A DNA stretch of 64,000 nucleotides, from assembly GCA_949285255.1 (NCBI GenBank), contig CASDXV010000002.1, positions 85,758-149,757 of the forward strand, given 5' to 3'. Position numbers and translations under genes: made by a program. The number at the start of each line of letters is the position of its first letter. The stretch's first letter is position 1. The DNA is from an uncultured bacterium. GTDB taxonomy: Bacteria; Cyanobacteriota; Vampirovibrionia; Gastranaerophilales; Gastranaerophilaceae. Below the pieces are notes generated by a model, which made no database searches, was not told the origin of the DNA, and saw only the letters and a list, made by a program, of their open reading frames with translations. Shown piece after piece: positions 1-8,517 of the stretch.

Positions 1-24
1 GACCGCAAATTTATGGTTCTACAA

Positions 25-1194
25 CTATTGGCAGATTGAAAGCAGAACACCTGCAGCAACAGCTGAACCAATAACACCTGCTACGTTTGGACCCATAGCG
101 TGCATTAAAAGGTAGTTGTTAGGATTAAACTCAAGACCTACCTTGTTAACTACACGTGCTGCCATAGGAACCGCACTAACACCAGCCGCACCGATAAGAG
201 GGTTGATAGGTGTTTTTGAGAATTTGTTCATAATCTTACCAAATATTACACCCATACCTGTTGCAAAGCTGAAAGCTAACAAGCCAAGTACAAGGATATA
301 TAGAGTTTGAACAGTTAAGAACTGACTTGCTTGAAGTTTTGAACCAACTGACAAACCAAGTAATATTGTAACGATATTGATAAATTCATTTTGCAGAGTT
401 TTAGAAAGTCTTTCAACAACGCCTGATTCTTTACATAAATTACCAAATGCAAGAGCACCGACAAGCGGACAAGCATCCGGAAGAAGAATTATGCAAAGAC
501 CGAGTACCAAAAGCGGGAACACGATTTTTTCACGTTGTGAAACTTCTCTCATTTGAGTCATTTCAATTAATCGTTCTTTTTTAGTTGTAAACATTTTCAT
601 AATAGGAGGTTGAATAATCGGAACAAGAGCCATATATGAATATGCAGCAACTGCGATTGCACCTAACAATTCAGGAGCAAGTCTTGAAGTAACGAAAATT
701 GATGTAGGGCCGTCAGCACCGCCTATGATACCGATAGACGCTGCTTGAGGAAGTGTAAAACCAAGAAGCAGCGCAAAAAGCAAAGTTGAGAAAATACCAA
801 ACTGAGCCGCACCACCTAACAAGGCAGTTTTAGGGTTAGCGATAAGAGGACCAAAGTCAGTCATAGCGCCGACACCCATAAAGATAAATAACGGGAACAG
901 ACCTGCGTGAATACCTGCTTCATAAACTATGCCCAAAAAACCTTTAGGGCCTGCTATATCGCACACGGGAATGTTTGCCAAAATACCGCCAAATGCAATA
1001 GGTACAAGCAAAAGAGGTTCAAATTCTTTTTTAATACCTAAGTACAAAAGTACAAGACAAACAAGGAACATAATAGGTGCACCGTACATGTGCATTATCT
1101 GCTCTGCACCCGAGAGGTTAGGGTCAGCAGGGAGTATCATGTTGTATATCCCTGTTGACTTCCATAAGTTTGCAAAAATATCTGTAAAGTTCAT
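25..1194 (-). CDS. oadB: Oxaloacetate decarboxylase beta subunit (Na+-translocating membrane subunit)
   Basis: Integral-membrane subunit that decarboxylates carboxybiotin and exports Na+. The 389-residue length is normal for the OadB/GcdB/MmdB family. The hallmark [10 protein letters not shown] is present with Asp161, the family's key Na+/proton residue, and the surrounding sequence is strongly hydrophobic with many segments likely to span the membrane. It is the last gene of the oad run, 11 bases after oadA, with an AGGAGG-type ribosome site just upstream. The substrate class is set by the alpha subunit, here the pyruvate/oxaloacetate type. Family assignment is very secure; oxaloacetate rather than a related acid is an inference from the partner. 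Confidence 0.96.
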   Translation of the reverse strand: MNFTDIFANLWKSTGIYNMILPADPNLSGAEQIMHMYGAPIMFLVCLVLLYLGIKKEFEPLLLVPIAFGGILANIPVCDIAGPKGFLGIVYEAGIHAGLFPLFIFMGVGAMTDFGPLIANPKTALLGGAAQFGIFSTLLFALLLGFTLPQAASIGIIGGADGPTSIFVTSRLAPELLGAIAVAAYSYMALVPIIQPPIMKMFTTKKERLIEMTQMREVSQREKIVFPLLVLGLCIILLPDACPLVGALAFGNLCKESGVVERLSKTLQNEFINIVTILLGLSVGSKLQASQFLTVQTLYILVLGLLAFSFATGMGVIFGKIMNKFSKTPINPLIGAAGVSAVPMAARVVNKVGLEFNPNNYLLMHAMGPNVAGVIGSAVAAGVLLSICQ

Positions 1195-1205
1195 CTAATA
1201 CCTCC

Positions 1206-2999
1206 TTAACCCAATGTAACCAGAACTTGGCCGTTTTTAACCTGTTCGCCTACATTTACGTCAATTGAAGCAACTTTACCTGATTTAGGTGATTTGATTT
1301 CAGTTTCCATTTTCATAGCTTCAAGTACCAAAAGTACATCGCCTTCTTCAATCATATCGCCTTCAGATACATTAATTTTAAGAACTGCACCCGGCAGAGC
1401 TGCTTTAATAGGAGTAGCATCAGATGAGCTAACGCCTTCTTTTGCTTCGATACCGTCTTTAACGGAGATATCATAAGTTTTTCCGTTAACAACAGCTTTA
1501 TTGCCTTCAATTCTGACTGCGTATTTTTTGTTATTAACGCTAACTGTGTAACCTTCAGGTTTATCTTCCATATCGCAAGCGGCTTTCATATTCGGGTCAA
1601 TTTTTCTTACGCCGATTTGACCTTTGCCTTGTAGGAACATAATACCTTTTTCTTTACAAGCAGCTGCGATAAAGATATTTTCTTCAGTTTCTTCAAGATT
1701 TGCTTCTTTAAGCATTTTCTTAGCAGCTTCGATACCTTTGTTGGGGTCTTTGTCGTTAAGGTCAACAACAAGTTCTTTCGTAGGTTGAAGTCCCAGTTGT
1801 TCTTCAGCCATTTTTACAACTTCTGGGTCAGGTTCACAAGGAGTTTTACCAAAGTAACCAAGAACCATTTTGCCGTAACCCTCAGTCATTTTCTTCCAAG
1901 CGCCAAACATTACGTTAGAATATGCTTGTTGGAAATAGAACTGAGAAACAGGAGTAACAGATGTTGCAAAACCGCCTTTTTCAACGACTTCTTTCATAGC
2001 TGCAACAACTTCGGGGAATTTATCCATTGTGCCGTTATCTCTCATCATTTGAGTGTTAGCGGTAAGCGCACCACCCGGCAGAGGAGATGAAATAATAACA
2101 GGGTTAACTGCCATAGCTTCAGGAGGCAGGAAGTAGTCTTTCATACATTCTTTGAAAATTTCTTCTGTTTCAAGAATTTTTTCTACGTCAATACCCAAAT
2201 CGTATTCAGTGCCTTTTAGAGCATGCCACATAGAAACGATATCAGGTTGAGCAGTACCGCCTGAAACAGGTTTCATAGAAAGGTCGATACCGTCAGCGCC
2301 ACCGTCAAGTGCAGCAAGGTAAGCAGCAAGACCTGTACCTGCTGTTTCATGAGAGTGGAAACGAATATGAGCGTCAGGGCCCAAGATTTCTCTTGTTCTC
2401 TTGATTGTTTCATATACTTTTCTTGGTGAAGATGTACCTGATGCATCTTTGAATGCCAAAGATGTAAAAGGAATACCTGCGTCTAATATAGAGCGAAGAA
2501 CTCTTTCATAAAACTCAACATCATGAGCACCGCTGCAGCCAATTGGAAGTTCCATCATAGTGATTGTAACTTCGTGATTCAGACCGTTATCAACGATACA
2601 TTGACCTGAGTAGATAAGGTTGTTTACATCGTTTAGTGCGTCAAAGTTACGGATTGTTGTCATACCGTGTTTTTTGAACATTTTAGCGTGAAGGTTGATG
2701 ATATCACGGGGTTGAGAATCAAGACCTACCACGTTAACACCACGGGCAAGTGTTTGAAGATTAACATCAGGACCAACGGTTTTTCTGATTGTGTCCATCA
2801 TATCAAAAGCATTTTCGTTGCAGTAGAAAATAGGTGATTGAAAACGAGCACCGCCACCTACTTCAAAGTGTCTTAAACCTGCATTTACGGCAGATTCAAG
2901 AGCAGGCAAAAAATCTTTTGTGAAAACTCTTGCACCGTATACGGATTGAAAACCGTCACGGAACGAGGTATCCATAACTTTAATTTGTTTTTTTGTCAT
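1206..2999 (-). CDS. oadA: Oxaloacetate decarboxylase alpha subunit (carboxyltransferase + biotin carrier)
   Basis: Transfers the carboxyl group from oxaloacetate to biotin. The N-terminal HMGL-like barrel (about residues 5-290) has MDTSFRDGFQS where most relatives have LRDxHQS, the metal motif HSH in RFHSHETAG, and a FKDASG segment holding the likely carbamylated lysine. A conserved carboxylase middle domain follows, then a C-terminal biotinyl domain with EAMKMETEI, biotin on Lys563. Length 597 is typical. It lies between oadG and oadB and would be biotinylated by the ligase encoded two genes upstream. Pyruvate-carboxylase subunit B is the main alternative, but linkage to OadB and OadG argues for the sodium pump. 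Confidence 0.95.
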   Translation of the reverse strand: MTKKQIKVMDTSFRDGFQSVYGARVFTKDFLPALESAVNAGLRHFEVGGGARFQSPIFYCNENAFDMMDTIRKTVGPDVNLQTLARGVNVVGLDSQPRDIINLHAKMFKKHGMTTIRNFDALNDVNNLIYSGQCIVDNGLNHEVTITMMELPIGCSGAHDVEFYERVLRSILDAGIPFTSLAFKDASGTSSPRKVYETIKRTREILGPDAHIRFHSHETAGTGLAAYLAALDGGADGIDLSMKPVSGGTAQPDIVSMWHALKGTEYDLGIDVEKILETEEIFKECMKDYFLPPEAMAVNPVIISSPLPGGALTANTQMMRDNGTMDKFPEVVAAMKEVVEKGGFATSVTPVSQFYFQQAYSNVMFGAWKKMTEGYGKMVLGYFGKTPCEPDPEVVKMAEEQLGLQPTKELVVDLNDKDPNKGIEAAKKMLKEANLEETEENIFIAAACKEKGIMFLQGKGQIGVRKIDPNMKAACDMEDKPEGYTVSVNNKKYAVRIEGNKAVVNGKTYDISVKDGIEAKEGVSSSDATPIKAALPGAVLKINVSEGDMIEEGDVLLVLEAMKMETEIKSPKSGKVASIDVNVGEQVKNGQVLVTLG

Positions 3000-3030
3000 A
3001 ATTTTATCCTCTTTTTAATAACTACTAAAA

Positions 3031-3285
3031 TTAACGCTTGTTTAAAACAGCGGCAATCGCTACGGCAATTTCATCAACTCCGCTTATGGCAGGTTTTTTA
3101 CCTGAAGCAGCTTGAGGAACAACCGCAGGAAAGAGCTGGTTTAATTTTTTAACAATTGCGCCCATTACAAACATAGCCGCAACAAGTACTACAAGAAACA
3201 TAAATACTACAGCCATGCCTGCAAGCATAACTATAACGCCCTCTTCAAGAAGATGAGCGAGGTTTTGCACTAAACTCTCTAACAT
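3031..3285 (-). CDS. oadG: Oxaloacetate decarboxylase gamma subunit
   Basis: Small membrane subunit that holds the alpha and beta subunits together and helps proton delivery in Na+ decarboxylase pumps. The 84-residue product has one long hydrophobic segment (about residues 14-42), then a basic patch (VKKLN), a proline/alanine linker and a short C-terminal helix resembling the VDEIAVAIAAVL element found in such subunits. It overlaps the end of the biotin ligase gene by 7 bases and precedes oadA. Gamma subunits are poorly conserved, so the call leans on topology and position. Confidence 0.85.
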   Translation of the reverse strand: MLESLVQNLAHLLEEGVIVMLAGMAVVFMFLVVLVAAMFVMGAIVKKLNQLFPAVVPQAASGKKPAISGVDEIAVAIAAVLNKR

Positions 3286-3845
3286 ATCATTTCTCCTTTG
3301 TTTCCGTTAAGTAAAAAATCTTCCCAATCGTTTTTGAAATTATCCAAAAGTTTATTCAAAAACTCATTTTTATCCACTCTTAAACCTGTTTCAATATACA
3401 CCGAAGTAGCTGGAATATCAATATTTTTAACTTCATTTTCATCAAGGTTTAAGTTAGTTCCTATACCCACTATCACACCTTTAAAGTCATTACCCGAGAA
3501 AACCGACTCTGCAAGTATGCCTGAGATTTTCTTACCGTTTATTAAAACATCATTAGGGTATTTAAAAGCGGGCTTGAGTCCGTATTGTTCAAGAGTTTGA
3601 GCAACCTTAAAACTGGCATAGCGTGTAAGTTCGTTTAGGTGTTCAATGTTTTGGGGCTTTAAGACAATAGAAATATAAATATTTCCGCCGTTATTTAAAC
3701 TTGAATACCACTTGCGCTCAAACTGACCATGACCTGAAGTTTGAATATCGGCACTTACTACCTCAAAATCATTAAGGGTTTGAAGGTTTTTTCTTGCCCA
3801 AGCGCTTGTAGAATCTATCTCATCCAAGTGTATAATTTTATGCAT
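3279..3845 (-). CDS. birA: Biotin--protein ligase, monofunctional and short
   Basis: Activates biotin with ATP and attaches it to the lysine of biotin carriers. Seen: the adenylate-binding loop as TSGHGQFERKW (residues 36-46; the usual form is GRGRxGRxW), then KYPNDVLINGKKISGIL with the conserved lysine at 106. At 188 residues it lacks both the N-terminal DNA-binding domain of repressor-type BirA and most of the small C-terminal domain, so it should be catalytic only. It is co-directional with and overlaps oadG, implying that it serves the OadA biotinyl domain. The odd His in the loop is worth noting; the family call is secure. Confidence 0.92.
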   Translation of the reverse strand: MHKIIHLDEIDSTSAWARKNLQTLNDFEVVSADIQTSGHGQFERKWYSSLNNGGNIYISIVLKPQNIEHLNELTRYASFKVAQTLEQYGLKPAFKYPNDVLINGKKISGILAESVFSGNDFKGVIVGIGTNLNLDENEVKNIDIPATSVYIETGLRVDKNEFLNKLLDNFKNDWEDFLLNGNKGEMIC

Positions 3846-3854
3846 GACTTTATC

Positions 3855-4709
3855 TTACAACAAACAAATTTTTGAGCCAAACAATTTTGCACTTGCTCCA
3901 AAAGGTACGGCAATATTGTTTTTCCCATGGGTTATATCAAACCCGTAAACACAAGGTACAGCTATCTTTTGCGAAAAGTCACAGAGTGTATTTTCAACCT
4001 CTTTTAATTCTTGTTTTGAAATTCCTAAAAATTCGCCAAAAACTACGCCTTTAATTTTTTCTTTCAAATCAGAATTTCTGTAAATCTCAACAAGCATTCT
4101 GTCAATCTTATAAGGGGGTTCGCAAATATCTTCAAGAAAAAGTATTATATCATTCTTTGGCAGGTAATTTTTTGCACCGAAGAGTGAAGCAATAGTGGCT
4201 AAATTTCCTCCCCACAATACACCTTGCGCCTCGCCCTCAAATAAGACCTTATGTTTCTTTTTAGGTTCAATTGTTTTTTGATTGTTTATTTTTTCAATAT
4301 CTAAATTACAAAAACCGTTTAAAAGCATTGGCGCATGCAGGCTTATAAGTTCTGCTCGAGAATAAAAAGCTGCAAGAAAAGCGCTTGAATCAGAACTTCC
4401 GATAAATAACTTTTTGTTATTTTTTATAATGTCATAGTCTATAAAATCTAAAAGTCTAATCGCCCCGTAACCGCCTCTTGAGCAGAGTATGGCATCAACT
4501 TCATTATCCAAAAAAGCGGCGTGCAAATCATCCAGTCGTTCTTTGTCGCTGCCTGCAAGAAAACCCTCGTTATTTAGAGCATTTGGAAAAACTTTTACCT
4601 TAAAGCCTTTTTGCTTTAAGGTTTCTATGTTTTTAAAAAAAGACTCTTTGTCCAAAACCGGCCCTGAGGGCGATATAATACCTATAGTGTCGTTATATTT
4701 AAGTTTCAT
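3855..4709 (-). CDS. ldcA: LD-carboxypeptidase, peptidase family S66 (MccF-like)
   Basis: Serine peptidase that removes the terminal D-residue from murein tetrapeptides during peptidoglycan recycling; MccF relatives cleave microcin C. Seen: the SRGGYGAIRLLD block, the nucleophile region GSSDSSAF, GGNLATIASLFG, FLEDICEPPYKIDRML and the C-terminal THGKNNIAVPFG block, all in family order. The length of 284 fits. No signal peptide is visible, so it should be cytoplasmic. It starts the minus-strand run into birA-oad (9-base gap) and has a TATAAT exactly six bases before its ATG, suggesting a leaderless start. Murein recycling versus self-immunity cannot be decided here. Confidence 0.9.
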   Translation of the reverse strand: MKLKYNDTIGIISPSGPVLDKESFFKNIETLKQKGFKVKVFPNALNNEGFLAGSDKERLDDLHAAFLDNEVDAILCSRGGYGAIRLLDFIDYDIIKNNKKLFIGSSDSSAFLAAFYSRAELISLHAPMLLNGFCNLDIEKINNQKTIEPKKKHKVLFEGEAQGVLWGGNLATIASLFGAKNYLPKNDIILFLEDICEPPYKIDRMLVEIYRNSDLKEKIKGVVFGEFLGISKQELKEVENTLCDFSQKIAVPCVYGFDITHGKNNIAVPFGASAKLFGSKICLL

Positions 4710-4715
4710 AAATTT

Positions 4716-4721
4716 ATTATA
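4716..4721 (-). promoter_or_regulatory. -10 element of the ldcA-birA-oad transcript
   Basis: Read on the minus strand this is TATAAT followed by AAATTT and then the ATG of the LD-carboxypeptidase. No purine-rich ribosome site lies between, so the RNA likely begins at or next to the start codon. The -35 is weak. It sits back to back with the dnaX promoter. Confidence 0.65.
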
Positions 4722-4752
4722 GATTAAAATGAAACAAGAGGCATTTTTGTAA

Positions 4753-4758
4753 TATAAT
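4753..4758 (+). promoter_or_regulatory. -10 element of dnaX
   Basis: TATAAT followed by six bases (CTTACT) and the dnaX ATG at 4765. A weak -35 (ATGAAA, 4729-4734) is 18 bases upstream. There is no ribosome-binding site; a leaderless message is predicted. Confidence 0.65.
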
Positions 4759-4764
4759 CTTACT

Positions 4765-6486
4765 ATGAGTGAAAATTATTTGCCGCTTTTTAGAAAATAC
4801 CGCCCACAGTCTTTTAAAGACTTAGTAGGGCAAGAAAACTTGGTTAAAGCCTTAACTAACGCTATTGAACTTAACCGCATAGCCCATGCATATCTTTTCT
4901 GCGGCCCGAGAGGTACGGGAAAAACCTCAAGCGCAAGGATTTTTGCAAAATCACTCAACTGTGTGGAGGGCCCGACTGTTGAACCCTGTCAAAAGTGCGC
5001 AAGTTGTATAGATATAACAAACGCTACGGGTATGGATGTTATAGAAATTGACGCAGCAACAAACAGAGGCGTCGAGGGGGCGGAAGATTTAATAGCTCAG
5101 GTTCACTACGCACCTGTCAGCGGCAAGTATAAAATCTTTATCATAGATGAAGTTCATATGCTAACTGCAACGGCGTTTAACGCTCTTTTAAAAACATTTG
5201 AAGAACCGCCTGAAAATGTAATTTTCATCCTTGCAACAACAGAACCTCACAAAGTTCTTGAAACAATTGTAAGCCGCTGTCAGAGATTTGACTTTAGAAG
5301 AATAACCGTTGATGACATCACAAAAAGATTAAGAGAAATTTCTGACATAGAAAATATTAAAATAACAGATGACGCTCTTTTTTGCATTGCAAAAAATGTA
5401 TCTGGCGGCCTGAGGGATTCTCTTGCGCTTTTAGATCAGGTAAGTATTTTAGGCGCAAAAGAAGAAATAACAAAAGACACAATTGAAGAGCTTTTAGGCA
5501 AAGTTACATTTGACAGATTGATAAAATTACTTGATTTAATTATCGAAGGGGATATTGAAAAATCCCTTGAGCTTATTGATGATATTTACCTTAAAGGCTC
5601 TGAACCTCGCAACCTGTGCGAAAACTTTATGGAATTTTTAAGGAATATAATTATCACTCTAAGCGCTAAAGAGCCTCAAAATATCACTAAATTCAGCGCT
5701 TTAACAAAAGAAGACATCCAAACAATTGTAACTAAAAACTACGATAAAAACTTAGTTAGCGATATTTTAAACACGGCTATTGAATATTTTAAAGAAGTTA
5801 AATTTGCAACTAACCCATACTTGTGGGTGGAACTTATGATAATTGAGGCTGCAAGAATTAAAAACGCACCTAAAAAAGTTGAAATTCAACCTGAAATAAG
5901 GGTACAAAAACAAGAAGTAAAAACAGTTGTACAACCTCAAGAACCTAAAAAAGAAGTTATACAAGAGCCTAAAGAAATTGTACAAGAACAGCCTCAAGAA
6001 ACTAAAGAGCAAGTACAAATACAAGCACAGAGCGGCTCAGAGTTTGATATTTGGAGCACCATAGTAAATTCAATAGAAAGTGTTCCTGCTAAATTTTTCT
6101 ATTCGGGAATGGCAAAACTTGTTGAGATAGATGACAACAGAATTATTCTGGGTTTTATTAATCAAAATGTTATAACTCAGGCAAAATCAGAGCTAAAACA
6201 CAAAGCCTTAATTGACGGAGAAAAAAGAACCTTTGGCGGCAAATATGTATTTGAGTTTGTTCAACTTGGAGGGGATATTAAACCTCTTGAGGGCGCTGTA
6301 GTTAAACCTGTTGTTAAACCGCAGGTAAAACCTCAAATACAAAAAGAAGAAAAAACTGTTGAACATAGTACACAGGAAGACAGTGAACCTGCTGAGCAAA
6401 AAGTGCAAAGCAAAGTAAATATGTCAACTTACAGCCCGAAAGTTCAAGAGATGCTTGAGGCATTTAGCGGTAAAATTATTGATTAA
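4765..6486 (+). CDS. dnaX: DNA polymerase III gamma/tau subunit
   Basis: Clamp-loader ATPase of the replisome. Seen: Walker A GPRGTGKTS (residues 47-54ff), zinc module cysteines 66, 75, 78 and 81, the Walker B run IIDEVHML, and the SRC motif SRCQRF. Domains I-III end near residue 370, followed by a low-complexity linker rich in Q, E, V and P and a tau-type tail to residue 573, including a second proline/lysine linker near 515-530. A run of six A residues and a small hairpin sit exactly at the domain III/linker boundary. It has no ribosome site and is divergent from ldcA with 55 bases between the start codons. Confidence 0.96.
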   Translation: MSENYLPLFRKYRPQSFKDLVGQENLVKALTNAIELNRIAHAYLFCGPRGTGKTSSARIFAKSLNCVEGPTVEPCQKCASCIDITNATGMDVIEIDAATNRGVEGAEDLIAQVHYAPVSGKYKIFIIDEVHMLTATAFNALLKTFEEPPENVIFILATTEPHKVLETIVSRCQRFDFRRITVDDITKRLREISDIENIKITDDALFCIAKNVSGGLRDSLALLDQVSILGAKEEITKDTIEELLGKVTFDRLIKLLDLIIEGDIEKSLELIDDIYLKGSEPRNLCENFMEFLRNIIITLSAKEPQNITKFSALTKEDIQTIVTKNYDKNLVSDILNTAIEYFKEVKFATNPYLWVELMIIEAARIKNAPKKVEIQPEIRVQKQEVKTVVQPQEPKKEVIQEPKEIVQEQPQETKEQVQIQAQSGSEFDIWSTIVNSIESVPAKFFYSGMAKLVEIDDNRIILGFINQNVITQAKSELKHKALIDGEKRTFGGKYVFEFVQLGGDIKPLEGAVVKPVVKPQVKPQIQKEEKTVEHSTQEDSEPAEQKVQSKVNMSTYSPKVQEMLEAFSGKIID

Positions 6487-6496
6487 GTGTAACAAA

Positions 6497-6524
6497 TTGA
6501 CTAAATATTTATTTTTTATACAAT
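6497..6524 (+). promoter_or_regulatory. Promoter of the NrtR-like gene
   Basis: TTGACT (6497-6502), 16-base spacer, TACAAT (6519-6524), then seven bases to the ATG at 6532. No ribosome-binding site is present, so the transcript is probably leaderless. Confidence 0.65.
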
Positions 6525-6531
6525 AGGTTAT

Positions 6532-7221
6532 ATGGCAAGAACATTTACAGAAACAAAAACTCATGAGGTTACGGTCGACGTTGTTATTTTAACTATCCAC
6601 AACGGAAAGTTAAAAGTCTTGCTTGTTAAACGTGCAAACGAACCTTTTCGCGGAAAATGGTCAATCCCCGGCGGTTTTATAAGATTATCAGAAAACCTTG
6701 ATGATGCGGCTCTTCGTGTTTTGAAAGAAAAAACAAATGTTCAAAACATCTATCTTGAGCAGCTCTACACATTTGGCGACCCGCTTCGTTACCCCAACAC
6801 TAGGGTTATCACCTGTGCTTACTTTGCGCTTCTTCGTGCGGAAGACATCAAACTTGAAGTTTCAAACAAAGACGAGGTATCCGAAGTTCAATGGCACAGT
6901 GTAGAAAAACTTCCCCCGCTTGCGTTTGACCACAAAGAGATTATTGAATACTCTCTTAAAAGAACGCGCGAAAGACTTGAACTTTGCCCCATAGCTTTTC
7001 AGCTCTTGCCTAAAAAATTCACTCTCACCGAGCTTCAACAATCATACGAGTTGATTTTGAAAAAAAGTCTTGATAAAAGAAACTTCAGGAAAAAAATGCT
7101 CACATCAAACATCCTTGTTGAGACAAATGAATTTTCTAAACAAGGTTCAAAACGCCCTGCGGCGCTTTATTCGTTTGATACAATTACTCTTGATTCAAAA
7201 AGAGGCCATTTCTTCTCTTAA
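6532..7221 (+). CDS. NrtR-like Nudix-domain transcriptional regulator
   Basis: A Nudix fold fused to a C-terminal winged helix, the architecture of NrtR regulators that sense ADP-ribose and control NAD metabolism. The Nudix box at residues 48-70 reads GFIRLSEN...RVLKEKTNV: the catalytic REUxEE core is degraded to RVLKEK, so hydrolysis is unlikely and ligand sensing is favoured. The C-terminal part (about residues 160-229) has FTLTELQQSYE, LDKRNFRKK and KRPAALYSF, typical of the NrtR winged helix. No NAD genes are adjacent, so targets are unknown. Its stop overlaps that of the convergent response regulator by four bases (TTAA). Confidence 0.88.
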   Translation: MARTFTETKTHEVTVDVVILTIHNGKLKVLLVKRANEPFRGKWSIPGGFIRLSENLDDAALRVLKEKTNVQNIYLEQLYTFGDPLRYPNTRVITCAYFALLRAEDIKLEVSNKDEVSEVQWHSVEKLPPLAFDHKEIIEYSLKRTRERLELCPIAFQLLPKKFTLTELQQSYELILKKSLDKRNFRKKMLTSNILVETNEFSKQGSKRPAALYSFDTITLDSKRGHFFS

Positions 7222-8516
7222 ATTTCAGAAAGGAATTTTTTAATCCATTTTATTGCAATATCTGCTTCATAGGGTTTTGGCAGATAAAAATCAGCGCCTG
7301 CGCTTAAGATTTCTTTTTTATTGTGCACCGATGAAGAAAAAATAACTTTTGCACTTTGGTTTTGTTGTTGTTTCAATTCTTTTGATACCAAAACACCCTC
7401 TTTTGTGTCAATGTCGCCATAATCTATTAAAACTACATCCGGACAAAAGTCACGGTAAGTATCAAAAAATTCTTCATAATTAACACAAACCTTAACTTCA
7501 ATAGAGTTAAGCCTGCATAGCGTTTCAAGCAAAAGAGAAAGGGCATCGTCTTTTTCCATTATCAAAACTTTATTTTTTGCTTGGCCTTTTTTTACTTCAC
7601 CATACAACTTTGGTCTGTCTATTACATAAGAAGATTCATTTTTGTTGCGACAGAGCTTTATAAGTTCAAAAAGCGCATTTATTATCTGCTCATATCCGCT
7701 AAATTTGCCCTCACTCACTTCAAGTGCGCAAACTTCAAGCCTCATAAGCGTTTCGCGCTCTTCTTCTTTAATATCGGAGCTCAATAGTGTAAATTTATTT
7801 TCAAAATCCCTCTCGCTATAAAAACGACTTAATACATTATCAAAAGCAAAAGTCAAAAACGAAGCCACTTTTTCGGCCTTTTGCATAGTTGTTATTATAA
7901 TAAATTCATCATCAAAAAAGTGCCCTGCAAAGTCCTGAGGACTAAGAGAGGAGTTTACTATAGCACCTATTGTCTGAAGCACTTTTTGATAAGCAATCTC
8001 ACCGTATATCTCGCGATAAATCCCTATATTTGCTATTTTTGCAAACATAACGGCAGAGCTTTTTGAGCTTAGGCAGAGCTTTTTTAGGGCACGAACGGTA
8101 AGACTTTTTTGTGCAAAAAAAGTAACCGGATTAAAAGAATTTTCCAGATATCTTCTTAAATGCGCCTTTATTCTTGCTTGAAACTCTTTTGCCGAAACGG
8201 ATTCATCCATAAAATCATCCGCCCCTGATTCAAGAATAGCAAGTCTGTCCTCAATATCAGATGACTTTGAAACTGCAATAATTACAGGTCTTACATTAAA
8301 AGTAAGCGCTCGCATTTTTGCGCAAAAATCAGGCAAATTTTCATCAATTGTATCAGATACTATAAGAAGCTCGGGCTCAATTTTTTGAATTTGTCCTAAG
8401 GCATCACTTAAAGATGGTATAACATAGACATCCTGCTCAAGCGCTTCAATGAGTTTTTTGTATTTTATCGAAAGCTCTTTTCTTTTACTTATTATAAAAA
8501 CAGTTGCGCTATACAT
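7218..8516 (-). CDS. Response regulator, REC - degenerate GGDEF - REC
   Basis: A 432-residue cytoplasmic signalling protein. Residues 1-120 form a receiver-like domain with Asp55 as candidate phospho-acceptor. Residues about 130-290 look like a GGDEF fold whose signature is FFDDEF (200-205), lacking the two glycines needed for diguanylate cyclase activity. Residues 315-432 are a well-formed receiver: acidic EKDD at 321-324, Asp365 in VLIDYGD and Lys414 in LPKPY. It starts two bases after the kinase stop codon (TAGAATG), so the pair is translated from one message. Output is unknown; with an inactive cyclase core it may bind nucleotide or act as a scaffold. Confidence 0.85.
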   Translation of the reverse strand: MYSATVFIISKRKELSIKYKKLIEALEQDVYVIPSLSDALGQIQKIEPELLIVSDTIDENLPDFCAKMRALTFNVRPVIIAVSKSSDIEDRLAILESGADDFMDESVSAKEFQARIKAHLRRYLENSFNPVTFFAQKSLTVRALKKLCLSSKSSAVMFAKIANIGIYREIYGEIAYQKVLQTIGAIVNSSLSPQDFAGHFFDDEFIIITTMQKAEKVASFLTFAFDNVLSRFYSERDFENKFTLLSSDIKEEERETLMRLEVCALEVSEGKFSGYEQIINALFELIKLCRNKNESSYVIDRPKLYGEVKKGQAKNKVLIMEKDDALSLLLETLCRLNSIEVKVCVNYEEFFDTYRDFCPDVVLIDYGDIDTKEGVLVSKELKQQQNQSAKVIFSSSVHNKKEILSAGADFYLPKPYEADIAIKWIKKFLSEI

Positions 8517-8517
8517 T

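Noticed and set aside
5767..6024. Antisense frame opposite the dnaX linker
   Set aside because: Phe/Leu/Tyr-rich translation is the complement of the Lys/Gln/Glu linker codons.
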